From positions 1-64,000 of the forward strand of contig JAHEZD010000028.1 of the NCBI GenBank assembly GCA_023251255.1: 64,000 bases of DNA, read 5' to 3'. Both the position numbers and the translations under genes were made by a program. Shown one piece after another: positions 26,652 through 37,369 of this stretch. The notes under the pieces were generated by a model. It was not told where the DNA came from. It made no database searches and saw only the letters and a list, made by a program, of their open reading frames with translations. This stretch comes from Chitinophagaceae bacterium. GTDB lineage: Bacteria; Bacteroidota; Bacteroidia; Chitinophagales; Chitinophagaceae. Within the stretch, counting starts at the first letter, position 1; every line of letters starts with the position of its first letter.

Positions 26652-29600
26652 TTAATATGTTTTCCTGATATGCTGTCTGGATTCCTTGATAGTCATGATG
26701 CCCCTTTCCGTTTCTTTTTTCACCCTTTGCAATGTGCCTTCGTCGTCGTATTCATAAAAAGTAGCAAAATTGTTTTCATCCAGTTCGGCCATTAACCTTT
26801 GTGTTATAGGGTCATAGGCATAGCTTTTCATTTGTGCATCAACAGGGAATACACGTATATCATCTATATTGACTGTTTTGCCTGATTTTGGAACAATCTT
26901 TATCCTCAATTTTGAAGCTGATCCTGCATCAAACGCCAATTCTATCCGTTTCCACCCTTCCACTACTGGCCATTTGGTTGAAGCAACAATGGACTGGTCC
27001 ACACCGTTTATGTTTACGTCAATTTTGGGGGCAAATTCCAAGTGTTCGCCCGATCCCAATGGAGGGTCCTTTACCCAGAAACTTAAAATGTATTTCTTGT
27101 TCTGCTTTGAAACAAATCTTTGGGAGAGGTAATTATTGCTCAGTACATATTCATTGCTTGCACGTGTCAATATTGGATCGTCAATATTGGAATAATCACT
27201 GTTCGTTGCGCTGAGTATCAATGGAACATTGGCCACTTGTAGGGAGTACTTACCAGAATGTGCCACTGTACTTACCAATGAAATGCCCGTTTCGGTTAAC
27301 TTGTTTTTAATATAAAAACTGTCAGCAGAAAATAGCGCACAAGGCTCGGTACAACCTGCGCCTGCACCTATGGAAGAAGGATAGTAGTCTTCAAAGCCAT
27401 CATAATTCATTTCCAGATACCTGGTGTTTTTACCAACTGCAATGGGCAATGTTTCTTTATAACCATACAGAGCAGCAGTAAACCTGTGCAATGCATCCTC
27501 ACTCTCTATTTCTTCTCCCTTGGTAGTATAGTACCTTGATTTCTGGCTCCAGACCCATCTTGAATGGGGATCAATAGGAGTGCTTTGCGGATCGTAAGGG
27601 TCCGTGAAAGTTGCATAGTAGGCATTGGTAGCATTGAAATCTATAAAGTTATTGAACAACGCATAGTAGCCGTTCTTCTTGATATTCGATTGCGAAGACG
27701 ATTCCCCGGGCACCGAATTAACCCTGTTTACTTGGTACACATACGACTGCATTGGCTTCCATGTTCCTTTGATACCATAGAAATAGGGATTGATAATGTT
27801 GCCTACCGGATCGGCACAATAAGATATATACTCTTTTCCATAATCCATTAACACGTCAAGTATACATTCAGCAGTAGAAGAAGGCGTTAGATTGCAAGGG
27901 TTTATAATTGCACTTGTTGAAGTTGACCCTGTAGATTTGGCACCATAACAAGGACCGGCTGCTGGATCATAAAAAAGCTGGTACCTACATCTTCCTTCAA
28001 ATGTGCTTCTTTTGACCATGTATTTGCAACTGTTAGTGCCGAATACTTCCTGCCAAATACCTGTTGTGCCTGTAGATAGATTAATAAGGTCATTAAAACG
28101 GGTGGCAACCGATTGAAAGGTGATTTTCCTGCCACCCAGATATGCTTTATCGCCACCAATCAATGTGAACTCGTATCTATGCGTAGACAGATTATAATGG
28201 ATATTGTTATTAAGGTTTTCCTTGAAATAATTGTTTTCGTATGCAGTTGTATTACCACAAAAATTACTATAGCATGTACTGGAAGGAGAAGAAGTTAGAT
28301 AGCTATACGGCGATGTTGCTGCCATATCCATTATACTACCGGCATTTTGGTTATCGGTGTATGTTGAAAAAATGGCGGGTTTATTATTACCCACTTTAGC
28401 GCCTATCAAAGCATATAGGAAGTTCTTGAAGCAATCACCACCATAACTGCAGGAGATACAGGAATTGGACGATTCTTCATCAAGTGCCAATGTATTGGCA
28501 ATTGGCATGCCCCAAAGATCTGAATACACAACCGCTTTTGCGTCAAGTATCCTTGTGCTGGCATCTACATTTATTTGACCATTGGAGATAGGATTGTTCA
28601 ACGAAACGATTGTGGCGATACCTGTGGAAGCGAGGTTCCTGTAACCGGAATAATGTACTTTCAGTGTAACACCGGATAGGCTAGCCACTTTCTTCCCGGC
28701 CCTGTCAATTAAGAATTTAACCTTGTTTGCATACTCATCTACCCCACTGATTACCCAATAAGTAGTATTGCCTGTGAGGTCTATCAATTCATCCCCTTCC
28801 TGTAACAGATTCGTAATTGCTGCAGGATTGATGATGTTGGATGGGTCAGACACTTGCCCTGTACTACTGGTAGAAACATTGGGCAAAACAGATTCAAGGT
28901 TTTGGTAGGCTGGAGCCATCCCTTTATTGAGCCAATGGGCCGGATAAGTAAGATTATAGACTGGCTGGTCGAACTCGTTGTTGGTCTTGGTCAATAGTAC
29001 ATCCCCCGTTTCAGGGTCCCACATTAGGTTCTGGGTGATTGCGGTAGAGCCGTTTTCCATTTTGGTTACAGATTCCACAATACCACACCTTGTAATAAGC
29101 TTGATGGTGGAAGCAGAATTGAATGATACAAAGGATGCATTGCCGCCAATATTGATACCACCAAAAGGCAGTACAATAAAGAAGGAAGACGACCCAACAT
29201 ATATGCCTATCCTCAAACCCAAATTGGTGGTTTGTTGGTAGCGCATATCGGAATAGAATTCTATGTCCTGACCTATGGTACCTTTCTCCACCTTGCCGTT
29301 TGCTTTCAATAGATCCACCTCATTACTAAGCACTTGAGCAACCGCTGCAGGGTCCTTTACCTTATAAGTATACTCCACCTTACTAATCAGATCCTTGTTT
29401 TTGTCATAGGTTTTTACCGACTTAGCCTTCCCATGCATATCGTTCTGTATTACCGATAGTCCCTGCGTTGTTACCATATTGCTCCTGCTAAAAGAAGTAA
29501 CCATGGTAAGGATCAATTTGGGGTCGTACGCGATGGCAGCAGGGCCTATTTGTTCTATCTTGGTCGGGAACTCCTTGGCTGTATAGAACTCATTTTCGGT

Positions 29601-32600
29601 ATAGCCTATCTTGTTTTCTGAATTGGCGCCACTTGCACCAAAGGATTTTACGGTTACTTTCCTGTACCCAACTGAAGGTGCGGGCATATAGCTTTCACCA
29701 ATGGGTTCTTCTACGTAAGTATTGTAATCAAGACCCATTTTCACTTTACGGGAATAAGGTATTGGCTTCTTAAATGGGTTTTCATCGCTACCCACGCCTG
29801 GCTCGTAGGAAGCGACCCCACTGGAAATGGTATTATTATCTTCATCTTTGGTGGTATAATCATACAATTGCCCATATTCATTGTTGGCATAGTCCGTGCT
29901 TCCCAGCATTGCTCCCCAATTGTCACGTACGGTCACTTTCTTTACCCTGTGGCCGCCGCCTATTTTCTTTCCTGTTGGCTCGGTCAACCTTACCCATGAA
30001 CGGGACAGATTAATGGTATTGGCATAGTCAAGGCGATTGTATTTCTTGTTGTAATTTTCAAACAGTTCGGTCAAATTGAATACTGCTTGTCCCAACGCTT
30101 TGATGGCACCCACTACATTGGCGCCTACATTATCCACACCTGCTGTTCCATTATCGTAACCCGGATAGGCATATTGAGGCAAATTGTTCCTTAGGAATTG
30201 CCAGGATGCCACAGCAAAAGGGTTCACATATTTACCACTTGGCAAACCTTCGGGATTTACTTGCTTTATGGGAATGCCGTAATAATAATAACCACTACCC
30301 GATCCACCGGGAATAACACCGGTTGCTTTATCTATTTCGGCATAACCTGGTACATAATCATACACATCATTCTTTCTAAGTGTCAAGTAAAATTTGCCAT
30401 ACAGATAATCAAGCCCTTTGATCAAATCATCTTTTTGGGCATAACTCTGCTTGGATTTGACCCAGATAATATTGGCATTAATAAAATCGGTATTTGATGC
30501 ACTAAAGCCTCCGCCATTGCTTACCCCGGCAACGGTAAACATGGTGCACGCCCTTTTATTCTGCACATAGGCGTAGTCATCTGCCTCATAGTCTATTTTG
30601 ATTTCACCTCCTGATGGCAATCCAATGGTTTCTAGGTTCCAGAGTCCAGCCAGTTCTCCAGCTACTGCTGCATCCTGTATGGAGTAGGGAAATTCGCCAT
30701 TGGTTAATGGCAAACCGTTATCTGAAGCAACAGGATTAAAACCTGAAGGCTTGTAACTGCCCCATTTATCCGTTTGTTGCAAAGAATAATTTGGGTTGGT
30801 AACAGTTGTACCCCCTGCAGTATAAGATTGTTTATAGGAAAACTGGTAGGGTGTGGTTGCCCCTTTTTGGTTACGGCCATAAGTAAAGTGTATCCTACGC
30901 AGGGTAAGCTTGCCAGTACCATTTGTTCCTGTGCTAATTGAATTGGGGAATTGACTCCCAGTGGTATAATCATAATTAAACACAGCTACTTTAATAGGTA
31001 TTGCCTTACTGCCACTATGCTTGAATTCTGGCTTGGAATACAACGCCACACTATCTAGTTTTTGTAGCCTCATAGTTGTATTCTGCCCACCATTTATGTC
31101 CAAAACTCCAAGACCGTCCAATCTTTCAGATGTATAGAATATGGCCACAAAATTTTTGGATTCTATCGAATGCGCATACCATATTTCTTTTTTGCCATAG
31201 GTGATATTGGCTTTGTCATCATCCTTGTCAGCCAAAAGACATTCATTGAATCCTGCCTTATTGGGTGTATATGGTGTACGCCACTGATAGAGACCGTTCA
31301 ACTTTGTATAATTGAATTTAATAGCATTACCAAAATCGTCATCCGTTATACCATCATTCTTTAAATCCCTATAGTCTGGTGAAACAATTGCCGTTAAAAG
31401 GAAAGAAGTAGCATATGCTGGTATTTCCTCTTTTGAAAAATAGTTCTCCCGTCCTTTTAAATTGCCTGTTGATGCGTCGGTAGCACTATATCCAACAGTA
31501 CCTGTTTGTTTTGCTAAACTGATTTCTGATGCATCCGGTTTTACTGCAAATGACATTTCCTGCTGCTCCATATTGTACACAGGTATCCCATAAACCATCC
31601 TCTTCCCTTGATTGTCCAATACAGTTATTTCAGAAATATGGTGGGCCTTTCTGTTAACATCCATTCTTGGGATACGGGTCCTATTGGTCAGTTCCGAACA
31701 ACCAGAAGCACTGCTGGAAGTAATAGGTGCATAACTATAGATATACTTGTCCAAGCCATACCGCATGGCTTCCAGTGCAGTTAAATAGGAGAAATCATCA
31801 ATCCTTTTTGAACGATTGGCAGGTTCAAATGAATTGGCATCCAAGTCATAGCGCTTGCTGTTGTTGTCATAAAGCCGCTTTTTGGCAACTGGTGATGCTA
31901 CTACAGAGCCCGCCGTTACATCTATGCCCACGGCTTTCTCCTTTCCCAATGATGCATATATATCTTCATTGGTCTGGGTCATCTCCCCGGTCTTCTTAAA
32001 AATAGCATGCTGGATAAGCGGGTTTGCTGCATTGGGATCTTTATAGTCACCAATGGATTGGTAACTATTGCTTTTACCATTCCATTTATTAGTAGTGCTG
32101 ATTACTTGGTTCCTGTAAATATGGCCACCAAAATTGATAATATTACCCGTTCCTATATCAATTCCCAGTGTATTGGAACTGCCCCCCGTTCTTAAATAGG
32201 GATCATGCCCTATACCAGATCCTTTCCGTAAAATCTTGAACTGACCAGATCCATTCTGGCTGGACATCAAAAAGTTGTCATTGGTCAATACAGGCACAGG
32301 TATTACCGGGGTACCCTTAAAATAAGGCACATCCTTTTCCCTGTTCACATCAACCAAGCTTTGGGATTCATTGTCCTTGGTTGTTTCGTTTGCATACAGA
32401 TATCCATAAGCTGGAATGCTCCTTGACCTTAAAGAACCCGGTATATATTCTTCGGAATAGCTTCCATCAATGCCAATCTCGCCTTTCACACCAAAAAGTT
32501 CCACTCCATAATGAAAGGACAAGGTATAAGCATCATTTTTTCTTGGTATGTCAACAGTGGGAGTATATGTAGCCACACCATTGTCAACGTAAGATAGGTC

Positions 32601-33386
32601 CCCTCCCCAAGTAGATCTATTGTTCTTGGCTTCCTTAACAGGTGCACTTGTATGATTGTAAGACAATCCTAAAGACTGCTGCTGCAGGCCCTGTCGTGAA
32701 TTGTAGTCAAAGCCAAGATTGAGGCCAACTTTATCCTGCTTATCGCTCTTGCTCCAGGTATAGGCCAAGTTGATGCTTGGTGAAATGCCTGCCCCGTCCC
32801 TGCTACTTGAATTAATGCCAAGATCTGTTGTCATGGTACCTGCACCGGCACTCAATAAATCCATTGATGCATTCATTCCCAAACCGGCGCTCCATCCATA
32901 ATAATTGTCCTTGTAAAGGTTCAGTTTATAACCAAGTTTTATCTTCCCAAGTTCCCAACCAAAAAGGTCCGGTTTAAACTCGGCAGCAACGCCTATCCTC
33001 CTTTTAGTTTTAAGGTTAACTGTTTTCTTCACTTCATCGCCTTTAAAATCATCTGGCAAAGCTTTCATTTGCCTATTGACCACACCAGGTGTCAAGCTCC
33101 ATCCTGTACCCACCCAACTTGCCTCATCATCTATACCACTGCCCGCGTTATAACTAATGTTCAATGGATAACCACCCACATCCATCAATGGAATATTGTA
33201 CTTGAAATCACCAGAAAAAAGGTCCACCATATCTGAAGACCCAATGGGCTGGAAACCCTGCGTTTCGGGCTGGGAAGGGCCGGAGGTAATGGCCAGCGCC
33301 CTAAGTGGATACAGGAAATTAAACAGGAAGTTAACCAGGAACAACAGTGCAATTTTTTTGCGGTGCTTCGTGAAGAAAATGGTCAT
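26652..33386 (-). CDS. Giant secreted Rhs/SpvB-like beta-shell protein
   Basis: The protein has 2244 residues. An N-terminal hydrophobic signal (about 10-32) is followed by the segment GFQPIGSSDMVDLFSGDF, then NIPLMDVGGYPLNISYNAG and WVGTGWSLTPGVVNR. This opening is seen in many Bacteroidota Rhs-partner proteins and is similar in logic to the SpvB/TcB shell start. Most of the chain is beta-rich without catalytic motifs. A carbohydrate- or galactose-binding-like jelly-roll lies at about 2045-2180, and a YD-type repeat (SYAYDPITQRLMAELDENN, then YEYDDEG) near the C-terminus. It has no variable toxin tip. It may form a shell or scaffold with the 3195-aa protein. Confidence 0.75.
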   Translation of the reverse strand: MTIFFTKHRKKIALLFLVNFLFNFLYPLRALAITSGPSQPETQGFQPIGSSDMVDLFSGDFKYNIPLMDVGGYPLNISYNAGSGIDDEASWVGTGWSLTPGVVNRQMKALPDDFKGDEVKKTVNLKTKRRIGVAAEFKPDLFGWELGKIKLGYKLNLYKDNYYGWSAGLGMNASMDLLSAGAGTMTTDLGINSSSRDGAGISPSINLAYTWSKSDKQDKVGLNLGFDYNSRQGLQQQSLGLSYNHTSAPVKEAKNNRSTWGGDLSYVDNGVATYTPTVDIPRKNDAYTLSFHYGVELFGVKGEIGIDGSYSEEYIPGSLRSRSIPAYGYLYANETTKDNESQSLVDVNREKDVPYFKGTPVIPVPVLTNDNFLMSSQNGSGQFKILRKGSGIGHDPYLRTGGSSNTLGIDIGTGNIINFGGHIYRNQVISTTNKWNGKSNSYQSIGDYKDPNAANPLIQHAIFKKTGEMTQTNEDIYASLGKEKAVGIDVTAGSVVASPVAKKRLYDNNSKRYDLDANSFEPANRSKRIDDFSYLTALEAMRYGLDKYIYSYAPITSSSASGCSELTNRTRIPRMDVNRKAHHISEITVLDNQGKRMVYGIPVYNMEQQEMSFAVKPDASEISLAKQTGTVGYSATDASTGNLKGRENYFSKEEIPAYATSFLLTAIVSPDYRDLKNDGITDDDFGNAIKFNYTKLNGLYQWRTPYTPNKAGFNECLLADKDDDKANITYGKKEIWYAHSIESKNFVAIFYTSERLDGLGVLDINGGQNTTMRLQKLDSVALYSKPEFKHSGSKAIPIKVAVFNYDYTTGSQFPNSISTGTNGTGKLTLRRIHFTYGRNQKGATTPYQFSYKQSYTAGGTTVTNPNYSLQQTDKWGSYKPSGFNPVASDNGLPLTNGEFPYSIQDAAVAGELAGLWNLETIGLPSGGEIKIDYEADDYAYVQNKRACTMFTVAGVSNGGGFSASNTDFINANIIWVKSKQSYAQKDDLIKGLDYLYGKFYLTLRKNDVYDYVPGYAEIDKATGVIPGGSGSGYYYYGIPIKQVNPEGLPSGKYVNPFAVASWQFLRNNLPQYAYPGYDNGTAGVDNVGANVVGAIKALGQAVFNLTELFENYNKKYNRLDYANTINLSRSWVRLTEPTGKKIGGGHRVKKVTVRDNWGAMLGSTDYANNEYGQLYDYTTKDEDNNTISSGVASYEPGVGSDENPFKKPIPYSRKVKMGLDYNTYVEEPIGESYMPAPSVGYRKVTVKSFGASGANSENKIGYTENEFYTAKEFPTKIEQIGPAAIAYDPKLILTMVTSFSRSNMVTTQGLSVIQNDMHGKAKSVKTYDKNKDLISKVEYTYKVKDPAAVAQVLSNEVDLLKANGKVEKGTIGQDIEFYSDMRYQQTTNLGLRIGIYVGSSSFFIVLPFGGINIGGNASFVSFNSASTIKLITRCGIVESVTKMENGSTAITQNLMWDPETGDVLLTKTNNEFDQPVYNLTYPAHWLNKGMAPAYQNLESVLPNVSTSSTGQVSDPSNIINPAAITNLLQEGDELIDLTGNTTYWVISGVDEYANKVKFLIDRAGKKVASLSGVTLKVHYSGYRNLASTGIATIVSLNNPISNGQINVDASTRILDAKAVVYSDLWGMPIANTLALDEESSNSCISCSYGGDCFKNFLYALIGAKVGNNKPAIFSTYTDNQNAGSIMDMAATSPYSYLTSSPSSTCYSNFCGNTTAYENNYFKENLNNNIHYNLSTHRYEFTLIGGDKAYLGGRKITFQSVATRFNDLINLSTGTTGIWQEVFGTNSCKYMVKRSTFEGRCRYQLFYDPAAGPCYGAKSTGSTSTSAIINPCNLTPSSTAECILDVLMDYGKEYISYCADPVGNIINPYFYGIKGTWKPMQSYVYQVNRVNSVPGESSSQSNIKKNGYYALFNNFIDFNATNAYYATFTDPYDPQSTPIDPHSRWVWSQKSRYYTTKGEEIESEDALHRFTAALYGYKETLPIAVGKNTRYLEMNYDGFEDYYPSSIGAGAGCTEPCALFSADSFYIKNKLTETGISLVSTVAHSGKYSLQVANVPLILSATNSDYSNIDDPILTRASNEYVLSNNYLSQRFVSKQNKKYILSFWVKDPPLGSGEHLEFAPKIDVNINGVDQSIVASTKWPVVEGWKRIELAFDAGSASKLRIKIVPKSGKTVNIDDIRVFPVDAQMKSYAYDPITQRLMAELDENNFATFYEYDDEGTLQRVKKETERGIMTIKESRQHIRKTY

Positions 33387-33404
33387 ATACTGAGCAATTA
33401 AATA

Positions 33405-33875
33405 TTATAATAGTTTATAGTGTACGCTGTCTTTTATTAGGATACTGGGCTGAATGACAATACCATTCCTGCCTCTATTGAAAAGCTCCTTGCTGGCCTC
33501 AAATGAAACCCAATAAGCATATTTTTGGGTGTTCCCTGTGGCAATGGGCTGGCAGAATATGGGCAGCAAAAAAGCAGTATCCGAAACAAGTGCAAACTTC
33601 CCCTGCATGCCAAAAACCAGTTCGGAATGTTCATCCTGCTTCGGCAGTTTCTTCGATGTTTCGAAACTGATGACCAGGTCCACCAACGTATCCTTGTCAA
33701 GTACTCCATCGCCTGCAGCCACATTACCTTTTTTGTCCATTGGCTTGGGCATTATTTTTATCAAGCAGCTATCCTTCACAATGCCCCATTCCTTTATTCT
33801 CTTGTCCTTGCAGGCATTCATTAGCACGGTCAGTGCCATTAGCAGCATAACAGGTATCATCAGTTTTTTTCTCAT
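33405..33875 (-). CDS. Small lipoprotein of the Rhs operon
   Basis: The protein has 156 residues. A signal peptide ends in the lipobox LMNAC (Cys about 22), so the mature protein is lipid-anchored, probably in the outer membrane. The remainder is a compact predicted beta domain without a known family. It overlaps the upstream 361-aa gene by 4 bp and sits 18 bp before the 2244-aa gene. It is a plausible outer-membrane tether or accessory for the giant protein. Confidence 0.75.
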   Translation of the reverse strand: MRKKLMIPVMLLMALTVLMNACKDKRIKEWGIVKDSCLIKIMPKPMDKKGNVAAGDGVLDKDTLVDLVISFETSKKLPKQDEHSELVFGMQGKFALVSDTAFLLPIFCQPIATGNTQKYAYWVSFEASKELFNRGRNGIVIQPSILIKDSVHYKLL

Positions 33876-34957
33876 AATACTTGGAACCTCATTTGCAACG
33901 GTGAGCTGTGTACGTTCAATGCTTTCAACATATAATACTTTCCTTTCTTAAGCCCTTGGCAATCATCTGCATCGATACTGATATTGTTCACCCCTGTATG
34001 GATGTTTATAGCTGGGTAATATTTGATAGGCGTATTTGTTTCTATATCAATAATTGAGTAGTCCAGTTTTTCCGTTGAATAGGCATTGGTAAAGTAGAAT
34101 AGTATCCTATTTTTTACCAAGTAATAATTGCCGTCAAATTCGGGTTTCAATTGCCTGAAGGCATCACTGTTTGGTTCTTTGGATGGCTTCAGTTCACAAG
34201 ATTTCTTGAACACCCAGATTTCCGATTTTTTAATGACGCCCATGCCATTGTAGATAGTCACCTGCCACGCATATGAACTGCCCTCCTTCAGTTCCTTCAC
34301 AAAGGATGGCATTGGCAAAACCGTACCCTGCACATCCATGATGGTGGCAATGGGCAGGTCCCTCACCATGGCTTCTGTTTCATTCTGGTTGGGCAGCATT
34401 TCCACTAATGTAAACTTCACTTTGGCATCAGTAGGCAGTGGCATGGGATTCTGCCATTGGAAAGCAGGCCTTTCACTGCATAACTGCTCGCCATTCATTG
34501 GGCTAATCAACAACAAAGGGCCTAGGTTGTTGATGGTGAAATTGGTGCAATACTCATACGGGCTCAGCCCCACTTTAACTGGCGTAATTGAATAGCAAAT
34601 TGTGTAACTTCCATCTGCTAGTTTATCATTTGCCTTTAGGTAGTTACTTACTGCAGTATTATAGAACGTCATCTTCAATCGGTCGGAAAAACTCGAAGAG
34701 GGAACAATGCCCTGCTTTAGAAGGATATCCTGCGCATTGATGGTAAATACTTTTCCTCCGGCATCTTCCGTAAGCGTAATCCTTATACTGGCAGTTACGG
34801 CATCCGGAGAACTATTACGGACATTGAAGGATGAAATAGAGGCAAGTGATGTAAACTTAGAAGAAAGCAGGTCAATACTTAACTGCGATTTTGACTGCAA
34901 TGGCAACCAAACCAGAAAAGCAAGAAGTAAAACAACATAATGGATGAACTGTTTCAT
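33872..34957 (-). CDS. Secreted beta-sandwich protein of unknown function
   Basis: The protein has 361 residues with a signal peptide (about 1-25, ending SKSQ). The first 140 residues look like an immunoglobulin-like sandwich. A second module (about 150-255, LLLISPMNGEQLCSERPAF then FQWQNP...YAWQVTIYNG) has the P-x-F-x-W and Y-x-W-x-V pattern of fibronectin-type-III-like domains. No enzyme motif is present. It lies in the Rhs operon between the outer-membrane candidate and the lipoprotein (4-bp overlap with the latter). It is probably a periplasmic or surface structural part. Confidence 0.7.
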   Translation of the reverse strand: MKQFIHYVVLLLAFLVWLPLQSKSQLSIDLLSSKFTSLASISSFNVRNSSPDAVTASIRITLTEDAGGKVFTINAQDILLKQGIVPSSSFSDRLKMTFYNTAVSNYLKANDKLADGSYTICYSITPVKVGLSPYEYCTNFTINNLGPLLLISPMNGEQLCSERPAFQWQNPMPLPTDAKVKFTLVEMLPNQNETEAMVRDLPIATIMDVQGTVLPMPSFVKELKEGSSYAWQVTIYNGMGVIKKSEIWVFKKSCELKPSKEPNSDAFRQLKPEFDGNYYLVKNRILFYFTNAYSTEKLDYSIIDIETNTPIKYYPAINIHTGVNNISIDADDCQGLKKGKYYMLKALNVHSSPLQMRFQVL

Positions 34958-34983
34958 GATACGATGAATTATACTGAACAGGT

Positions 34984-37353
34984 TTATTTTATGAGATATT
35001 GAATGGATATGCTACCATAACTCACCCAACGTGCGGCAAAAAAAGGTGTCAACTGTTTAAGGTTGTACCGCAAATCAAGGCTTGCATTAACGGACACTTG
35101 CTTTTGCAATAAATTGGCTACCAGCACACTGTTGCGTGTTCCAAGCTGCTGGTAATAGCCAGTAACCTGCTCATATATTAGACCTGTTGAAAAATTGTAT
35201 TTCTTCTTTTGAAACTCAATACCCGGAGCAATAGTTATTCTGTTGCCTGTTAGGAAATTGTAGTTGGTAAATGTGTTGGCAGAAACATCAATTGTATTCT
35301 GTATGCTAAAATTCTGCGGGAACGATATGGAAGCTGTATTGCTAATTTGCTTGATCCAACCATCCGTTGCCTTAACCGATTTGAAACTGGCAAATTGGTG
35401 CAATGCCGTAAGCTTGGTAAGGATGGAATATTTCAGGCCCTTTTTCTTGAACGAAGTATTGTACCCTGTTTCAAAGCCATAATTGCTATTGTCAATCAAT
35501 GCACCGCTGCTATTGTGGTTTCCCCTAAAAACTATATCAATGATATTTTTCTTGCTGATATTGTACCGCAGGTTCACCAGCCCTGTTCGGGAGGAAAGGT
35601 TATTACCACTCAGGCCCGAATTAAAGGAACTACTGTTCACATTGGCCGTAACATCCAACTTGTTCGAAAGGAAATGTTTCTTTAGGAAAACATCAAGGTC
35701 AAAACTCGGTCTGTCATAATTACCTGTACTACTTGGCCCCGCTGCGCTGCTACTATTTAACAACACACTGGTTTCCATGTCCAGTTTATCAAACATGCCC
35801 GTATAGTTCAAACTATAACTCAAGCTTTTCTGTTCAGCGGATATTTCTGGAAGCTGTATTGATTTTGTGGCATCGGAGGTAGTGCTTTTAGCATAGCTGG
35901 TAATGCTTGTGAAAACATCCACGGTGAGTTGGTGCATCTTTGTGTTAAGCACCTTCTTGGACAAACTGAAATTGCTGAACTTACGTGTTAGACCAAAAAA
36001 GGAGGTATTTAGATTGGGCATGGCGGTTTGTTGCGAAACGCCCAAGTCAATGCCCCCCAATGCCTTTATATTTTCAATGGATAGTGTCCCATTCAGTCTT
36101 TGCAGTAATTGCGGAGCGGTGGATTGGTAATCCTTCAAATAGGCATTCATGGAATTCGGCTGCCACAAAGCATCTACCTTGCTGGTTACATTGTCACCCA
36201 GCATCAACTTCACATTGTTCTTATTGTTCAGCACCACCTGTATGCCCTTGGTAATATTGCCCAAATCAAACCCAGCACCGGCCTTGCCCTTTATGGCAGA
36301 TGCCATGCTGCCCGGTGCAAAAAAACTGCCCAAGTCCATAGTCTTTGCCCACATAAGAAAATTGAAGTTGAAGCCTGTTAAGTTGTTGGATTTAATAAAC
36401 TTCTTCAAAGCAGAAGGTTTGGTAAGCATTTTATCCTTTTCACTTTTCATGAATTCTTCATACTTGGCAATGGTGGAATCGGGGTTGAGTGCCAAGTAGG
36501 TTTTCTGGTTCTGTTCTATGGAATTGAGCATGCCCTCCATTCTTTTGAGTTTGCTGGTAACAGTAGAGTCACCACCATGGTTTTTGGTCAGTTCTGCTCT
36601 TAATTTTTCAATTCCCGCCTTGTTCTTTCCTGCAACAATGTTCTCGTAATTGAATTCGGACAGGGAGGAGGCCGGTATGAACTGCTTCAAATCGGTGGCA
36701 TGATGAACAACACTGTCTATGTTCTTTGTAAGCGACTGGTCTATCTTGCCTTTCAGGGATTTTAGTTGTGTAAGCTCTCCTTGCAATGTTTTGTTTAATA
36801 TAGACGAATAACCATTACTTAGGGTTTCTGCCATTTTCCTGTATTTACTGGCGATATCCGACTTGAAGGAGTAATCAACAAAATTCTGGTTATTGAACAT
36901 ATTGTACTGCTGCGAAAAATACAATTGGTTGGTAATGCCCCCTGCCTGCAATTTGCCTGCAGCTTTTGCCTGCATGATGGTATTGGGGGAAATTTCTTTT
37001 GGCAGCATGATTATTTCTGCTCCTGCCTGCTGCACGTCAAGAGCAATGGAGGATGGTTTTATGGAAAGGTTGTTAAGAAAGGCCTTGCCAGCATCATCTA
37101 CACCCTTCTTCAATAAAGTGGTTGGGTTCATGGTACCAATGGCACCCTGCATATCGCTCTTCACCGTACCGTAAGCCTTGATGCCATTTTTGATAGAGGA
37201 ATCTGCCTTTCCCTGTATTTTACCAGTTGCCGAACCCGCAGCATCAATCATTGATTTTTCAGTTGTTTGGCTATGTACCACTGATACCGCTATCAAAAAA
37301 GTAAGGACTGATAACCAGGCCTGCCTTATGTATTTTCCTGAAATGGGCTGCAT
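34984..37353 (-). CDS. Predicted outer-membrane protein with helical periplasmic half
   Basis: The protein has 789 residues. A signal peptide (about 1-28, ending VHSQ) is followed by a long, charged, largely helical region (about 30-470) with coiled-coil character. From about 510 to the end, alternating hydrophobic/polar strands with many Asn, Ser and Tyr residues look like an outer-membrane beta-barrel. The end, YGSISIQYLIK, lacks the usual terminal Phe. No family is recognised. In the Rhs operon it is the best candidate for the outer-membrane anchor or export channel of the giant proteins; this is inference from topology and position. Confidence 0.65.
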   Translation of the reverse strand: MQPISGKYIRQAWLSVLTFLIAVSVVHSQTTEKSMIDAAGSATGKIQGKADSSIKNGIKAYGTVKSDMQGAIGTMNPTTLLKKGVDDAGKAFLNNLSIKPSSIALDVQQAGAEIIMLPKEISPNTIMQAKAAGKLQAGGITNQLYFSQQYNMFNNQNFVDYSFKSDIASKYRKMAETLSNGYSSILNKTLQGELTQLKSLKGKIDQSLTKNIDSVVHHATDLKQFIPASSLSEFNYENIVAGKNKAGIEKLRAELTKNHGGDSTVTSKLKRMEGMLNSIEQNQKTYLALNPDSTIAKYEEFMKSEKDKMLTKPSALKKFIKSNNLTGFNFNFLMWAKTMDLGSFFAPGSMASAIKGKAGAGFDLGNITKGIQVVLNNKNNVKLMLGDNVTSKVDALWQPNSMNAYLKDYQSTAPQLLQRLNGTLSIENIKALGGIDLGVSQQTAMPNLNTSFFGLTRKFSNFSLSKKVLNTKMHQLTVDVFTSITSYAKSTTSDATKSIQLPEISAEQKSLSYSLNYTGMFDKLDMETSVLLNSSSAAGPSSTGNYDRPSFDLDVFLKKHFLSNKLDVTANVNSSSFNSGLSGNNLSSRTGLVNLRYNISKKNIIDIVFRGNHNSSGALIDNSNYGFETGYNTSFKKKGLKYSILTKLTALHQFASFKSVKATDGWIKQISNTASISFPQNFSIQNTIDVSANTFTNYNFLTGNRITIAPGIEFQKKKYNFSTGLIYEQVTGYYQQLGTRNSVLVANLLQKQVSVNASLDLRYNLKQLTPFFAARWVSYGSISIQYLIK

Positions 37354-37369
37354 AAAAACAGGTTAACAG